Position numbers and translations under genes: made by a program | NCBI GenBank assembly: GCA_938023075.1 | Contig: CALHDG010000199.1 | Span: forward strand, 1-33,471 | Length of the DNA stretch: 33,471 bases | From: an uncultured Chitinophagales bacterium | Lineage (GTDB): Bacteria > Bacteroidota > Bacteroidia > Chitinophagales > JAHDHT01 | Reading direction: 5' to 3' | Notes under the pieces: generated by a model | The model's database searches: none | Seen by the model: the letters and a program-made list of their open reading frames with translations, nothing else | What the model was told of the DNA's origin: nothing | Shown: positions 1 to 8,462 of the stretch, one piece after another | Layout of the letters: the number at the start of each line of letters is the position of its first letter | How positions within the stretch are numbered: position 1 is the stretch's first letter

Positions 1-249
1 AAAAGTCAGTTTCATATTTTAAAAATCGGCTTATTTGGAAGCTATGCCAATGACACGAATACCGTTGATAGTGATTTGGATTTAATTTTCGAATTGGAAG
101 AAGGCAAGTATTTAGGTTTGAAAGCGTTTTATGATTTAGAGCAGTTTATCCAAAATCTATTTGACATTAAGCAAGTTGACTTGGTGAATCAAAAATATCT
201 CAATCCAATTGTTGCTACAGAAGTAGAGCAATCAGTCATTTATGTTTGA
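1..249 (+). CDS. MNT-type nucleotidyltransferase, 5'-truncated by window edge
   Basis: The reading frame is open from base 1 to a TGA at 247-249, giving the last 82 residues. It shows the nucleotidyltransferase (MntA/KNTase) signature GSYAN followed by DSDLDL, in which the two Asp residues normally bind metal. In known MNT-HEPN modules this protein is the antitoxin: it AMPylates and silences a HEPN RNase encoded just downstream. Here the next ORF starts inside this gene (ATG at 242, overlapping the stop), the usual arrangement, and it begins like a HEPN protein but is cut short. The antitoxin may therefore be an orphan relic. The family assignment is clear from the motif; activity cannot be judged because the start is outside the window. 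Confidence 0.8.
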   Translation, partial: KSQFHILKIGLFGSYANDTNTVDSDLDLIFELEEGKYLGLKAFYDLEQFIQNLFDIKQVDLVNQKYLNPIVATEVEQSVIYV

Positions 250-337
250 GCAAGGTAATCTAACTTATGTTTTAACTATTTTAGAAGCTATTGAGAAAAT
301 ATGGATTTACACCAAGGATACCAAGTTTAAGTTTTGA
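242..337 (+). pseudogene. HEPN (HepT/DUF86-like) toxin fragment
   Basis: Translation from the ATG at 242 gives 31 residues (MFEQGNLTYVLTILEAIEKI, then WIYTKDTKFKF) before a TGA. This resembles the first helix of HepT/DUF86 HEPN ribonucleases, which are normally about 110-120 residues and carry the RNase motif R-x4-6-H far downstream. The catalytic part is absent, so this is a remnant. The overlap with the upstream MNT stop codon supports the original bicistronic toxin-antitoxin layout. The similarity seems to end near base 310-320, where the next toxin-antitoxin remnant begins, so this is probably a recombination or deletion junction. Confidence 0.6.
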
Positions 338-345
338 CCAAAATA

Positions 346-608
346 TGGTAACTATGATAAAAATCTTCATTGACTACATTTTGGATGTTTACATAGCACA
401 ACCCAATACCAACGAACAAGCAAAGGCTTTAAAGGCTTTTATGGAAGCGCTTGAGATTGACTTTCAAGTTTCAAAACCCAATGGTGAAAAAAACCCTTAT
501 GACCCGGAGTTTATAGCGAAAATTTTGAAAAGTAAGCAGGAATATGAAGTTGGAAATTTCGTAAGTGTAAAAAAGAAAGATCCTCCAAAATTTCTGAGCT
601 TAGAATGA
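346..608 (+). CDS. DUF2683-like antitoxin
   Basis: An 87-residue protein starting at ATG 346 (a second in-frame ATG is at 355; an earlier one at 291 lies in the presumed junction and is less likely). It has the layout of small Bacteroidota antitoxins of the DUF2683-like type: an N-terminal beta strand (MIKIFIDYI), a helix with KALKAFMEALEIDF, and a tail NPYDPEFIAKILKSKQEYE. Such tails bind the toxin partner. The stop codon overlaps the ATG of the next ORF (ATGA at 605-608), typical of an antitoxin-toxin pair. The partner is broken, so this gene may now be an orphan. Confidence 0.6.
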
Positions 609-769
609 TTTATCGGTTAGACTTTACAGCAGGGGCTCAAAAAGACATTGAGTTTGAAACTCGAATAGTTAAAAAAAAATTTGATGAATTGTTGAAAACT
701 TTTTCGCAAAAATTTAGTTTAAAGATAATTAGCGTCTATTTTTGGTTTGAGTGCAACACATTTTATTAA
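605..769 (+). pseudogene. RelE/ParE-family (Txe/YoeB-like) toxin remnant
   Basis: The 54-residue ORF overlaps the antitoxin stop by four bases. Its first ~35 residues (MIYRLDFTAGAQKDIEF, then VKKKFDELLKTF) look like the N-terminal strand and helical hairpin of RelE/YoeB mRNA interferases, which run to about 85-95 residues. From about base 710 the sequence no longer resembles the family, and the arginine/histidine-rich catalytic strands and C-terminal HYDDK-type end are missing. It is read as a toxin cut off at its 3' side where the restriction-modification operon was joined. The family call rests on pattern recognition of a short stretch. Confidence 0.5.
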
Positions 770-787
770 GTTGTGCTATAACAAACA

Positions 788-1930
788 ATGACAGAATTAA
801 ACATACTGGAAAATATTGATTGGGATTTTGCTGAGGCATCAACAAATTCTACGACAAATTCTATGCATCCGTATCCTGCAAAGTTTATTCCGCAGATTCC
901 AAACCATCTTATTCAACAGCTAACAAAAGTGGGAGACACTGTTTACGAACCATTTTTAGGTAGTGGAACAACTGCAGTTGAAGCAAATGTTCTGGGTCGA
1001 AACGCTATTGGAAATGATGTAAATGAATTAGCCGTTTTAATTTCAAAAGTAAAGACAACACCTGTTTCAAATAAAAGGCTTCAAAACCTTGATAGTTTAT
1101 TAAATAAAATTTATAAACATATTGAGTTGTTATATTCGGAAAAGAAAAATAATATTGAAATACCCGATATTACTAACCTTAACTTGTGGTTTATTGATTT
1201 TGTAATTCATGAAATTGTAATCATCAAACAAGAGATTGAAAAACTTGCAGATGAGGATATTAAAGATTTTTGTTTAGTTGCATTATCTGGTATTTTAGTA
1301 AACGTATCACGGCAAGACAGCGATACAAGGTACGTAAGGGTAACTAAAAACATAAATCATTTTGATACCTTCAACAAATTTTCAAAGCAGTTGAACAAAT
1401 TGAGAAAAATTATGATTGCATCGTCTGAAAATATTAAAAATGGAACATCTGTTTTTAAAGTTGAAGACAGTCGGACAGAACATATTTTTGAAGAAAACGT
1501 TGCTGATATTGCCATAACTTCTCCGCCATATCCCAATGCATATGATTATCATTTGTACCATAAATATCGTTTGTTTTGGTTAGGTATGGACCCACTTAAA
1601 TTGAGGAAATTAGAAATAGGAGCTCACGCAGACTATTCAAAGAAAAATGGACCGAATGAATTTGATTTTATGAGAGATATGGAAAAGTGTATGTTAAATA
1701 CAAGTAAAATTTTGAAGAAAGGAAGCTTCTTTATTTTGGTAATTGGAAATTCTATCTTGAAGGGAAGACATATTGAAAACAACAAAATACTTCAACAAGC
1801 GGCTGAAGCAACACCTTTCAATTTTGTAACAGAATTTACTCGAAATATAAAATTAAACAGAAAATCATTTAATCCTAAAATTGGGAATATTAAGCAAGAA
1901 AAAATTCTAATTTTTGAAAACCTAAAGTAG
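788..1930 (+). CDS. DNA amino-methyltransferase (N4-cytosine/N6-adenine), first of a pair
   Basis: A 380-residue SAM-dependent DNA methyltransferase of the N6_N4_Mtase group. Visible motifs: HPYPAKFIPQIP at residues 27-38, the SAM-binding motif EPFLGSGTT at 54-62, an acidic ND after the next strand, and the catalytic TSPPY at 244-248 followed by an aromatic-rich stretch. The order, SAM motif before catalytic motif, is that of a subset of this group. TSPPY points to N4-cytosine or N6-adenine rather than C5 methylation. It is followed after five bases by a second, clearly different methyltransferase and then a PLD-family endonuclease. It therefore most likely protects one strand of an asymmetric restriction site. 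Base composition is AT-rich, as expected for a transferred defence gene. Methylated base and site cannot be read from sequence. Confidence 0.88.
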   Translation: MTELNILENIDWDFAEASTNSTTNSMHPYPAKFIPQIPNHLIQQLTKVGDTVYEPFLGSGTTAVEANVLGRNAIGNDVNELAVLISKVKTTPVSNKRLQNLDSLLNKIYKHIELLYSEKKNNIEIPDITNLNLWFIDFVIHEIVIIKQEIEKLADEDIKDFCLVALSGILVNVSRQDSDTRYVRVTKNINHFDTFNKFSKQLNKLRKIMIASSENIKNGTSVFKVEDSRTEHIFEENVADIAITSPPYPNAYDYHLYHKYRLFWLGMDPLKLRKLEIGAHADYSKKNGPNEFDFMRDMEKCMLNTSKILKKGSFFILVIGNSILKGRHIENNKILQQAAEATPFNFVTEFTRNIKLNRKSFNPKIGNIKQEKILIFENLK

Positions 1931-1935
1931 CAGCC

Positions 1936-3507
1936 ATGTATAAATATCAAATCTATTTTTCGAGGTACAAACTAAGAGATTATGAAAAAAAACTTGCCTT
2001 AAAAGAATTTGAAAATCAGTTTCCTTCAGTTAAAAACAAAATTGTTGAAGAAAAAGGAATTTCATTTTCAACAAATAAGTTGATTGATGAAACTAAATTA
2101 AGAAAGTTAACTTTTTATAGTGAGATTAATTATAGAAATTCAAAGTTAGAAAAATCAAATGTTTTGACAGATCAAGCTTTAATTGAAAATTATCATAATT
2201 TCAAGCCAAATCTTTTTGGTGATTTAAAACCAAACAAATCTAGGGAGATTAGATATTTAACGCATTCCTTACACGAATACAAAGGTAGATTCTATCCACA
2301 GCTTGCAAAAGCACTTATGAATTATGCGGGTATCAAAAAAAGTGATACAGTTTTAGATCCATTTTGCGGTAGTGGAACAACCTTAGTAGAAAGTTTATTA
2401 TTTGGTGCAAATGCAGTTGGTGTTGACATTAATCCTATTGCTTATTTACTTGCAAAATCTAAAGTTAATAGTATCCTGTTAAAACAAAAAGACTTATTAA
2501 AAATCAAGCAAAAAATTGACTCAATCAATGAAGATTCAGGTTGGAAAAAAATAAGTACTAAAGATTACAGCAGTACACTTGACATTGAATATTTACAAAA
2601 TTGGTTCCCCGATTCTAATTTGAGAAAAATTATTGTAATCTTGGAAATTATAAATACAATGTCAAATGAAACTGCGCAGCTTTTATCTAAAGTTGTTTTA
2701 AGTAACCTGCTACGCTCCTTTTCTTTTCAAGATCCAACACAATTAAGAATCAGGCGTAGAAATGACTTGCCGCCTGAAAACCTGATTGAGACATTTAAAA
2801 AAACACTTCTTGAAAAAATTACATGTATCGAAAAATTTATTACGCTCAACCACTTTAACTTACAGTCTGATGTAAAGAATTACTTAGGTGATATTAGAAC
2901 CCTAATGAAAAGTACTAATCTTAAAAAAAATTCAATTGATGTTGTGATTACATCACCACCATATGCAACAGCACTGCCTTATGTTGACACAGACCGCCTT
3001 TCTCTATTTGCATTTGGCTACACCAATAAAAAAAGTTTTAAAAGGTTAGAAAATAGTTTAATCGGCAATAGAGAAATTACAAAATCAAAACGAGTAATAC
3101 TGGATCAAGAGCTTGAAAAAAACTTTGAAAGGTCTATCTTGTCTGAAGAAATTATTACAAAATTGAAAAAGATTTATTTGTTGAATAAAAGTGCTAATGT
3201 TGGTTTTAGAAGAAAAAACAAAGCAGCTTTATTGTATAAATATTTTGTGGATATGGATCAGGGTATAAATCAAGTGTCACAAGTATTAAAGAAAAATAAG
3301 TTTGCTTTTTTTGTGGTAGGTAACAATAGAACAATAGCTGGATCTGAAAGTATTGATATACCAACCGACGATTTCGTTGCCTTAATTGCAGAACAAAATA
3401 ACTTTAAACTAGTTGAAAAAATTTGCATGAGTGTACAAAAGTCATATATGATTCATTCAAAAAATTCTATTAGCAAAGAGTCAATTTTGGTATTAAAAAA
3501 GAAATAA
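1936..3507 (+). CDS. DNA amino-methyltransferase, second of a pair
   Basis: A 523-residue SAM-dependent DNA methyltransferase. The N-terminal ~110 residues are of unknown fold and may hold target recognition. Then come THSLHEYKGRFYPQLAKAL, the SAM-binding motif DPFCGSGTT at 141-149, VDINPIAY after the next strand, and catalytic TSPPY at 339-343. It is longer than its upstream neighbour and not a simple duplicate, although both use the unusual pair of a Pro/Lys/Phe motif before the SAM motif and a late TSPPY. The five-base gap upstream and one-base gap downstream show an operon. Two methyltransferases with one nuclease is the pattern of systems with an asymmetric recognition sequence, where each strand needs its own enzyme. 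Confidence 0.88.
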   Translation: MYKYQIYFSRYKLRDYEKKLALKEFENQFPSVKNKIVEEKGISFSTNKLIDETKLRKLTFYSEINYRNSKLEKSNVLTDQALIENYHNFKPNLFGDLKPNKSREIRYLTHSLHEYKGRFYPQLAKALMNYAGIKKSDTVLDPFCGSGTTLVESLLFGANAVGVDINPIAYLLAKSKVNSILLKQKDLLKIKQKIDSINEDSGWKKISTKDYSSTLDIEYLQNWFPDSNLRKIIVILEIINTMSNETAQLLSKVVLSNLLRSFSFQDPTQLRIRRRNDLPPENLIETFKKTLLEKITCIEKFITLNHFNLQSDVKNYLGDIRTLMKSTNLKKNSIDVVITSPPYATALPYVDTDRLSLFAFGYTNKKSFKRLENSLIGNREITKSKRVILDQELEKNFERSILSEEIITKLKKIYLLNKSANVGFRRKNKAALLYKYFVDMDQGINQVSQVLKKNKFAFFVVGNNRTIAGSESIDIPTDDFVALIAEQNNFKLVEKICMSVQKSYMIHSKNSISKESILVLKKK

Positions 3508-3508
3508 T

Positions 3509-4606
3509 TTGGAACTAACACTTTTAACGCATACTAATACTATAGGTAAAGAAATTACCGAAAATTTAAAGTGTGGTAAATACTCTGATTTTAAAGTTGC
3601 TGTTGCCTACTCAAGGAACTCAGGTATTAGCAGGATTTATAGGGAGCTTTCAAATTTCTCTAATAATGGAGGTAAAACATCTGTTATAGCTGGAATTGAT
3701 CAAAGCAATACATCATATCAAGCATTGGTAAACCTTAAAACTTTTGCAAAAGAAAATCTCTTTGTTCATCACGATAAGAATTTCGACATTACATTTCATC
3801 CTAAGGTTTATATGTTTGGCAATAAAAAAATTGAAAAAATAATTATTGGATCATCCAATCTTACCGCAGGCGGTCTTTTTCTAAATTACGAAGCAAATAT
3901 TGGAGTTACATTTGACAATTCTGAGACCTCAATAACTTTTGAGAGACAAGTTTCAGATTATTGGGAAAGCCTATTAAATGACCAAAATACAATAAAATGT
4001 GAATTAACACTACTCGAGAAATTGTTGCAAAGTGGTTCAGTAGTTGATGAGCAAAAGCAAAAACCTTTTAAAAGCATAATTGAGAAAATCTCAAACGATT
4101 TACCGTTTAAAAAGAAGAAAACATCAAAAATTTTACCACCAATTTCACCTAATTCTACGGTTGTTGTACCTCCAATTAAATCAAAGTTTTTAATGACACT
4201 TTCGGGTTTTGATGTCAGCGCAAAAAGTCAAGACCCAGTTATCCTCATTCCTATAAAAGCGTTAAGAGCAATGCCAGTGTTCTGGAATTTCCCAACTTTA
4301 TATACCGATTCGGGAGCAGGATATCCTCAACTATATGCATCTGCTAACATTCATATTGATGGAAAACTCATGAGTGGTCAGCACATTCGAATATATTATT
4401 ACGATAAGAAAAAAGAATTTCGCTTGCAATGTGAGCCAATTAAACGCAACGGAAATAAAGGTGATATCATTTCAATATACAAGCACCCAAATAAACCATT
4501 GGAATTTGATATTGAATTAATTAGAACTGGTACTAAAGGATTCAAAAAAAATAAACTACTATTGACAAACAAGGTAAGTACACAAAAGTTCTTTAATTAT
4601 TTTTGA
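3509..4606 (+). CDS. PLD-family restriction endonuclease (BfiI/NgoFVII type)
   Basis: A 365-residue protein. Residues 1-160 form a phospholipase-D-like nuclease domain with a single catalytic set: H97-x-K99 (FHPKVYMFG) and GSSNLT at 114-119, followed by E128 in NYEANI. Enzymes of this family dimerise to build one metal-independent active site. After a Lys-rich linker (about 185-210), residues 218-360 look like the B3-like DNA-recognition domain found at the C-terminus of BfiI and NgoFVII. The start is probably TTG at 3509, one base after the stop of the second methyltransferase, which suggests translational coupling and keeps nuclease output low. No in-frame ATG exists early enough to keep the N-terminal strand. 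Catalytic residues are intact, so the enzyme may be active. The B3 call is by resemblance. Confidence 0.82.
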   Translation: MELTLLTHTNTIGKEITENLKCGKYSDFKVAVAYSRNSGISRIYRELSNFSNNGGKTSVIAGIDQSNTSYQALVNLKTFAKENLFVHHDKNFDITFHPKVYMFGNKKIEKIIIGSSNLTAGGLFLNYEANIGVTFDNSETSITFERQVSDYWESLLNDQNTIKCELTLLEKLLQSGSVVDEQKQKPFKSIIEKISNDLPFKKKKTSKILPPISPNSTVVVPPIKSKFLMTLSGFDVSAKSQDPVILIPIKALRAMPVFWNFPTLYTDSGAGYPQLYASANIHIDGKLMSGQHIRIYYYDKKKEFRLQCEPIKRNGNKGDIISIYKHPNKPLEFDIELIRTGTKGFKKNKLLLTNKVSTQKFFNYF

Positions 4607-4772
4607 ACAATCTTCTGTCTTAATCTAAGTTTCTGATTAAAAATTACTATGTTAAATATAAAAGTCTGCGCTTTCCTTGCAATTCGATGGCAACACAAAA
4701 TGAAACGGTTAAATGTATGATGCTTTACTAAGTTATTATATAGGCATCTTAATTAAAAATATACTTTAAGTA

Positions 4773-5975
4773 CTACCAAAATTTAAAGACCGCATTAACG
4801 GAGCGAAGCGAAAGCAATACCGTAATTAAAATAACCGCTATGCCGAAAATATTAGATAGTAAACCATTTGTTTGATGTCCTAATATTTTTTGACTATTAC
4901 CTATATACAATAAATAGCTGGCTATAAAAGGCAATAAAATGGCATTGGTAATTTGTGCGAATTGAATAACACTAACCGGTTTGATGTTGGCAATTGAAAT
5001 TAGCACACCTATTATTAAGATCAACATCCAAACCGCTCTAAATTTAATATGGCTTTCCCCAACCTGCCAAGCAAACAAACCTTTGGCGGCATAGGCAGCC
5101 GCAAGTGGTGCCGTTAATGCCGAGCTAATACCGGCAGCCATTAAACCTAAGCCCATTAGCCAATTCGAAGTTTTGCCAAATAAAGGCTCCAATTGTATTG
5201 CCAAATCTTTTGCTGACTGTACGGCTTCCAACTGCCCGCGAGAGGCTGCGGCGGTAATAATAATTAATATAGAAATCATCCCACCCAACATAATAGAAAC
5301 TGCATTTTCTATTCGTAAGTCTTTTAAGGCATGGTGACTTTTCCATTTTTTGGAAACGGTAGAGGCGTGTAAAAATAAATTATATGGTACTACAGTTGTA
5401 CCAATTAATGCTATCACTAATAAAAAATTAGTATCGGCATTTGCTTTGGGAATAAAGCCTTTGAGTATTTCGATGAAGTTGGGTTTTACCAAAATGGCAG
5501 TTAGTAAAAAGCAAATGCTCATAAGTAAAACTAAAGCAATCAGTATGCGTTCAACCCATTTGTATCGGCCAATGTACAATAACAAAAAACAAACGCTACC
5601 TATTATAAGAGGCCACACTTTACTTTCGCCAATCAACAAATCGAAACCTAACATACCGCCGGCAATGTTGCCAGCTTCATAAGCGGCATTACCCACTACT
5701 ATTGCCCCAAGTACCAAAAAGAAAACTACATAGCGAACCACACCTTTTGGAAATTGCTTGTTTAAGGCTTCGCCCAAGCCTTGTTGTGTTACATAACCTA
5801 AGCGTGCCGACATTTCCTGCAAAACAATAGTAGCGAACATCGCAAATAGCATAGCCCATAATAAATCATAAGCCGATTGTACCCCCGCCAGTGTGCATGT
5901 AGTTAAAGTACCCGGACCAATAAAGGCAGCAGCAATTAAAGTACTCGGTCCAAAATAGCGTTTGAGTTTGTTCAT
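4773..5975 (-). CDS. Nramp/SLC11-family transporter with altered metal site
   Basis: A 400-residue, mostly hydrophobic protein with about 11 membrane segments and the Nramp layout. The first segment carries FIGPGTLTTCTLAG, where the family normally has DPGN, and the sixth carries VVPYNLFLHAS, where the family normally has MPHN. The four positions that usually hold or line the divalent metal (Asp, Asn, Met, His) are thus Gly20, Thr23, Val196 and Tyr198. The fold is recognisable but Mn/Fe transport cannot be assumed; a different ion or substrate, or a distinct subclade, is likely. ATG at 5975 is preferred because the protein then begins MNKLKRYFGPS, like its relatives; the TTG at 6020 is an alternative. 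It is transcribed toward the restriction operon. Confidence 0.85.
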   Translation of the reverse strand: MNKLKRYFGPSTLIAAAFIGPGTLTTCTLAGVQSAYDLLWAMLFAMFATIVLQEMSARLGYVTQQGLGEALNKQFPKGVVRYVVFFLVLGAIVVGNAAYEAGNIAGGMLGFDLLIGESKVWPLIIGSVCFLLLYIGRYKWVERILIALVLLMSICFLLTAILVKPNFIEILKGFIPKANADTNFLLVIALIGTTVVPYNLFLHASTVSKKWKSHHALKDLRIENAVSIMLGGMISILIIITAAASRGQLEAVQSAKDLAIQLEPLFGKTSNWLMGLGLMAAGISSALTAPLAAAYAAKGLFAWQVGESHIKFRAVWMLILIIGVLISIANIKPVSVIQFAQITNAILLPFIASYLLYIGNSQKILGHQTNGLLSNIFGIAVILITVLLSLRSVNAVFKFW

Positions 5976-6050
5976 TGCTTTTGTGTTTAAAATCAATTTA
6001 TACGTAATAAGATATTCCAAAAAATTTAATGCTTAAATATACGAGATTTG

Positions 6051-6293
6051 ATGGAAGTTAATTCAACAATTCAACAAGTTTATCTATTTGATTTTAAAGC
6101 CATTCAAGCTGAACGAAGCAAAATGGAACATGCAATAAAAGATGTAACCGTCGATTTAACCATGCAAACCATCAAAAAAGGTTCGCCCCATACTTTACGA
6201 CTTACCAAAACCCAAAGTGCCTACAAACGAAAATTGAAAGATTGGGAAACTGATGTAAAGTTGCTGGAGGAATTGAATGAGGTTTTAGTATAA
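6051..6293 (+). CDS. Hypothetical 80-residue protein
   Basis: The ORF starts with ATG at 6051, divergent from the Nramp gene with a 75-base gap between starts. The protein is charged and probably all-helical, ending in a Lys/Glu/Leu-rich helix (KRKLKDWETDVKLLEELNEV). No signal peptide, membrane segment or known motif is seen. It ends 30 bases before the 3' end of the convergent helicase gene. Codon use resembles the neighbouring cellular genes, and the ORF fills the gap cleanly, so I think it is real. I do not recognise the family. Confidence 0.55.
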   Translation: MEVNSTIQQVYLFDFKAIQAERSKMEHAIKDVTVDLTMQTIKKGSPHTLRLTKTQSAYKRKLKDWETDVKLLEELNEVLV

Positions 6294-6322
6294 TCTATAG
6301 TGAAGATAAAGTAAGAACCCTG

Positions 6323-8230
6323 CTACATAAACTCCCAAACCGAATGATAGGCATTAATCGCTTCAAAGTAATTTAAAACCTGCTTGTAAAATGGATCATT
6401 AGCAATCGTACCACTGTCGCCAACTACAACTAATTTTTTGCGAGCACGGGTAACGGCAACATTCATCCGGCGGTAATCTTGTAGAAAACCAATTTGATTT
6501 TTAGCATTGGAACGCACCATCGAAATATAAATTAAATCTTTTTCTTGCCCTTGAAAGGCATCAACAGTATCTGCTTGTATTTGAGTAATTTCTTCGGGTT
6601 GAAAATGATCGCTTAGATGCGCTTTAATATATTCAACCTGCTCGCGATAAGGCGTAATAATGGCGATGCTCGGCATTTGCAAGGGTTGTTGTTGCAACAG
6701 CTGAGTTAAATGGATGCCAATGGTTTTGTACTCGCCGGGGTTGTAATAACTTAAGGAGTTTGGGTTGCGCAATTCTTCATAACCGCTGCCGGCGGTATCA
6801 ATAAATTCAACGGGTTTGCTGGGTCCGGCTTGCAGCTCCATTTTTTGAAACTCCACCGTTTTATGAGCTTTTAATAAACCTTTGTAAAAATAGGCATTGG
6901 TAATGCCCATAATGTTTTGGTTCATCCGGTATTGGGTATCTAACAAATGAACCCCCTCATTTTGTTGTACCAATTTTTCCATTAAAGTAATTGCCAAACC
7001 TTGTTTAGCAGCTTTTTGTGATTTTATAGTGGGCGGTAACTGAAAAGGATCGCCTGCCATAATTACCCGGTTACAGCGGCAAAGGGGAATCCAGCAAGCA
7101 GGTTCTAAGGCTTGGGCGGCTTCATCAATCACGGCAGTTTCAAAATGTATTTTTTCGAGATACCGGTTTTCTACACCAACCAAAGTAGTAGCAATTACAT
7201 CGGCTTGGTTAATTAACTTGTGTATCAAATAATCTTCTGCTAATCTAATTTGAGTAGATAGATCTTTGGCTTCGGCGAATAATTGTTTGCGCTGTTGTCG
7301 TTCTTCATTGCCAAAATTGCGTTTAAATTTTCTTGCTTTTCGCCTTAGTTCGCTGGCATCTTTTTTCATTTTTTTAATGGTCGCCGTATCCGGATGGGCT
7401 TCAATACGGGCAGTTAAAGTTTGCTCCCATATTTCGTTTTTCATTTTAGATAAGTTGCCTACCCGAATTACATTTAAACCCAACTCCGTTAACTTCATTA
7501 CTAAATGATCGACTGCAGCATTGCTGGGCGCGCAAACCAACACCGGTAAAGTGTTTAAAGGAATTTGTTTAATGGCATTTACTAAGGTAGTAGTTTTTCC
7601 GGTACCCGGCGGACCGTGTATCACCATAAAATCTTGGGCAGCTAAGGCTTTTTCAATCGCTTTATTTTGCGATTCGTTTAAATGTTCATCATACTTAAAT
7701 TGATGATCATGATAAAATTGAGGAGCCGATTTTAAAATTAAATAATCCCTCAATTCGGCTGTCCGGCAATTTTTGGAGCCTTTGATGATCTCCAATGCAC
7801 GTCGCATCACTTTGTAACTGCGTTCATCAAAATAGCTGTTTAAGCCAATTGATTTTTTAAAGACCCAATCGGGCAAACGATCGATACTAAACAAAATTTC
7901 CATCAGGTTTTTATCGACCCAATTGACCATGCCTTTTAGTTGTTCTCCTTGTGCTTCTTCTAATTGATAAAGCTGAACCTGGCTTCCGGCTTTAAATTGA
8001 TGGGGAATGTCGCGCCCTTTAGTCCGGGCAACTTTTAAAGTAGGTATTTGACCAAGACTGTAGGATTGCTTTACAATTTCTAAAGGAAACCATGCATATC
8101 CATTAGCTCTTCGTTGCGCGGGTTTCATTTTAGCCAACTGTTGAAAATAGCGATCTTTTTCGGCTTGATATTCTAAATCTAACAACTGTTCTAACTGCTC
8201 AAAATAGTGTTGTGCTGATATTTTTTCCAT
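6323..8230 (-). CDS. SF1B Upf1/IGHMBP2-like helicase
   Basis: A 635-residue superfamily-1 helicase of the Upf1-like group, as in eukaryotic SMUBP-2/IGHMBP2. An N-terminal beta-rich region (about residues 40-125) precedes the motor. Motor motifs are complete: Walker A GPPGTGKTTT at about 206, CAPSNAAVD (Ia), VIDEAAQALEP (Walker B), GDPFQLPPT (III), TQYRMN (IV region), VDAFQGQEKD (V) and NVAVTRARKKLVVVGD (VI). It should unwind or translocate on RNA or DNA using ATP, 5' to 3' by family precedent. A Lys/Arg-rich helical insertion (about 285-330) matches the stalk of this family. The ATG at 8230 is chosen; a TTG four codons upstream is possible. It has no obvious operon partner. Confidence 0.9.
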   Translation of the reverse strand: MEKISAQHYFEQLEQLLDLEYQAEKDRYFQQLAKMKPAQRRANGYAWFPLEIVKQSYSLGQIPTLKVARTKGRDIPHQFKAGSQVQLYQLEEAQGEQLKGMVNWVDKNLMEILFSIDRLPDWVFKKSIGLNSYFDERSYKVMRRALEIIKGSKNCRTAELRDYLILKSAPQFYHDHQFKYDEHLNESQNKAIEKALAAQDFMVIHGPPGTGKTTTLVNAIKQIPLNTLPVLVCAPSNAAVDHLVMKLTELGLNVIRVGNLSKMKNEIWEQTLTARIEAHPDTATIKKMKKDASELRRKARKFKRNFGNEERQQRKQLFAEAKDLSTQIRLAEDYLIHKLINQADVIATTLVGVENRYLEKIHFETAVIDEAAQALEPACWIPLCRCNRVIMAGDPFQLPPTIKSQKAAKQGLAITLMEKLVQQNEGVHLLDTQYRMNQNIMGITNAYFYKGLLKAHKTVEFQKMELQAGPSKPVEFIDTAGSGYEELRNPNSLSYYNPGEYKTIGIHLTQLLQQQPLQMPSIAIITPYREQVEYIKAHLSDHFQPEEITQIQADTVDAFQGQEKDLIYISMVRSNAKNQIGFLQDYRRMNVAVTRARKKLVVVGDSGTIANDPFYKQVLNYFEAINAYHSVWEFM

Positions 8231-8305
8231 AAGCCGATGCAAGAAACCGATTTTTAAGGTCGTTTAAAAACATAGGTCAACAATTATGTGGTTTAAATTA
8301 AATCG

Positions 8306-8452
8306 CTTTTTTGCCAAAGTGAAGTTGGAAGTTTAGCCCCGATTGCAGTGGTTATGCTGCTGAAGCGTTAGCAGTTGTCGCCAAGCTGCAGCATTTGAAC
8401 GGAAAGCGGGGAGCCCGTTTCCAAATAGCCTTTCTGTTTCGCTTCTAAAAAA
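8306..8452 (-). repeat. Interspersed structured repeat, copy A
   Basis: This is one of four related spacer elements (others near 13289, 23525 and 26341). Read on the minus strand it has a T-run, GAAGCGAA, CCCCGCTTTCCGTTCAA, a central hairpin closed by ATGCTGC/GCAGCAT, AACCACTGCAATCGGGGCTA, and a poorly conserved 3' end. It lies between the 5' end of the helicase gene and the 3' end of the M3 peptidase gene. It is the most diverged copy at its 3' edge. It contains no protein-coding signal. Confidence 0.8.
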
Positions 8453-8462
8453 TTACTTGTAG

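Noticed and set aside
4649-4720. 23-codon ORF between the nuclease and Nramp genes
   Set aside because: It is too short, has no promoter, terminator or ribosome-binding signal, and sits in an AT-rich spacer.
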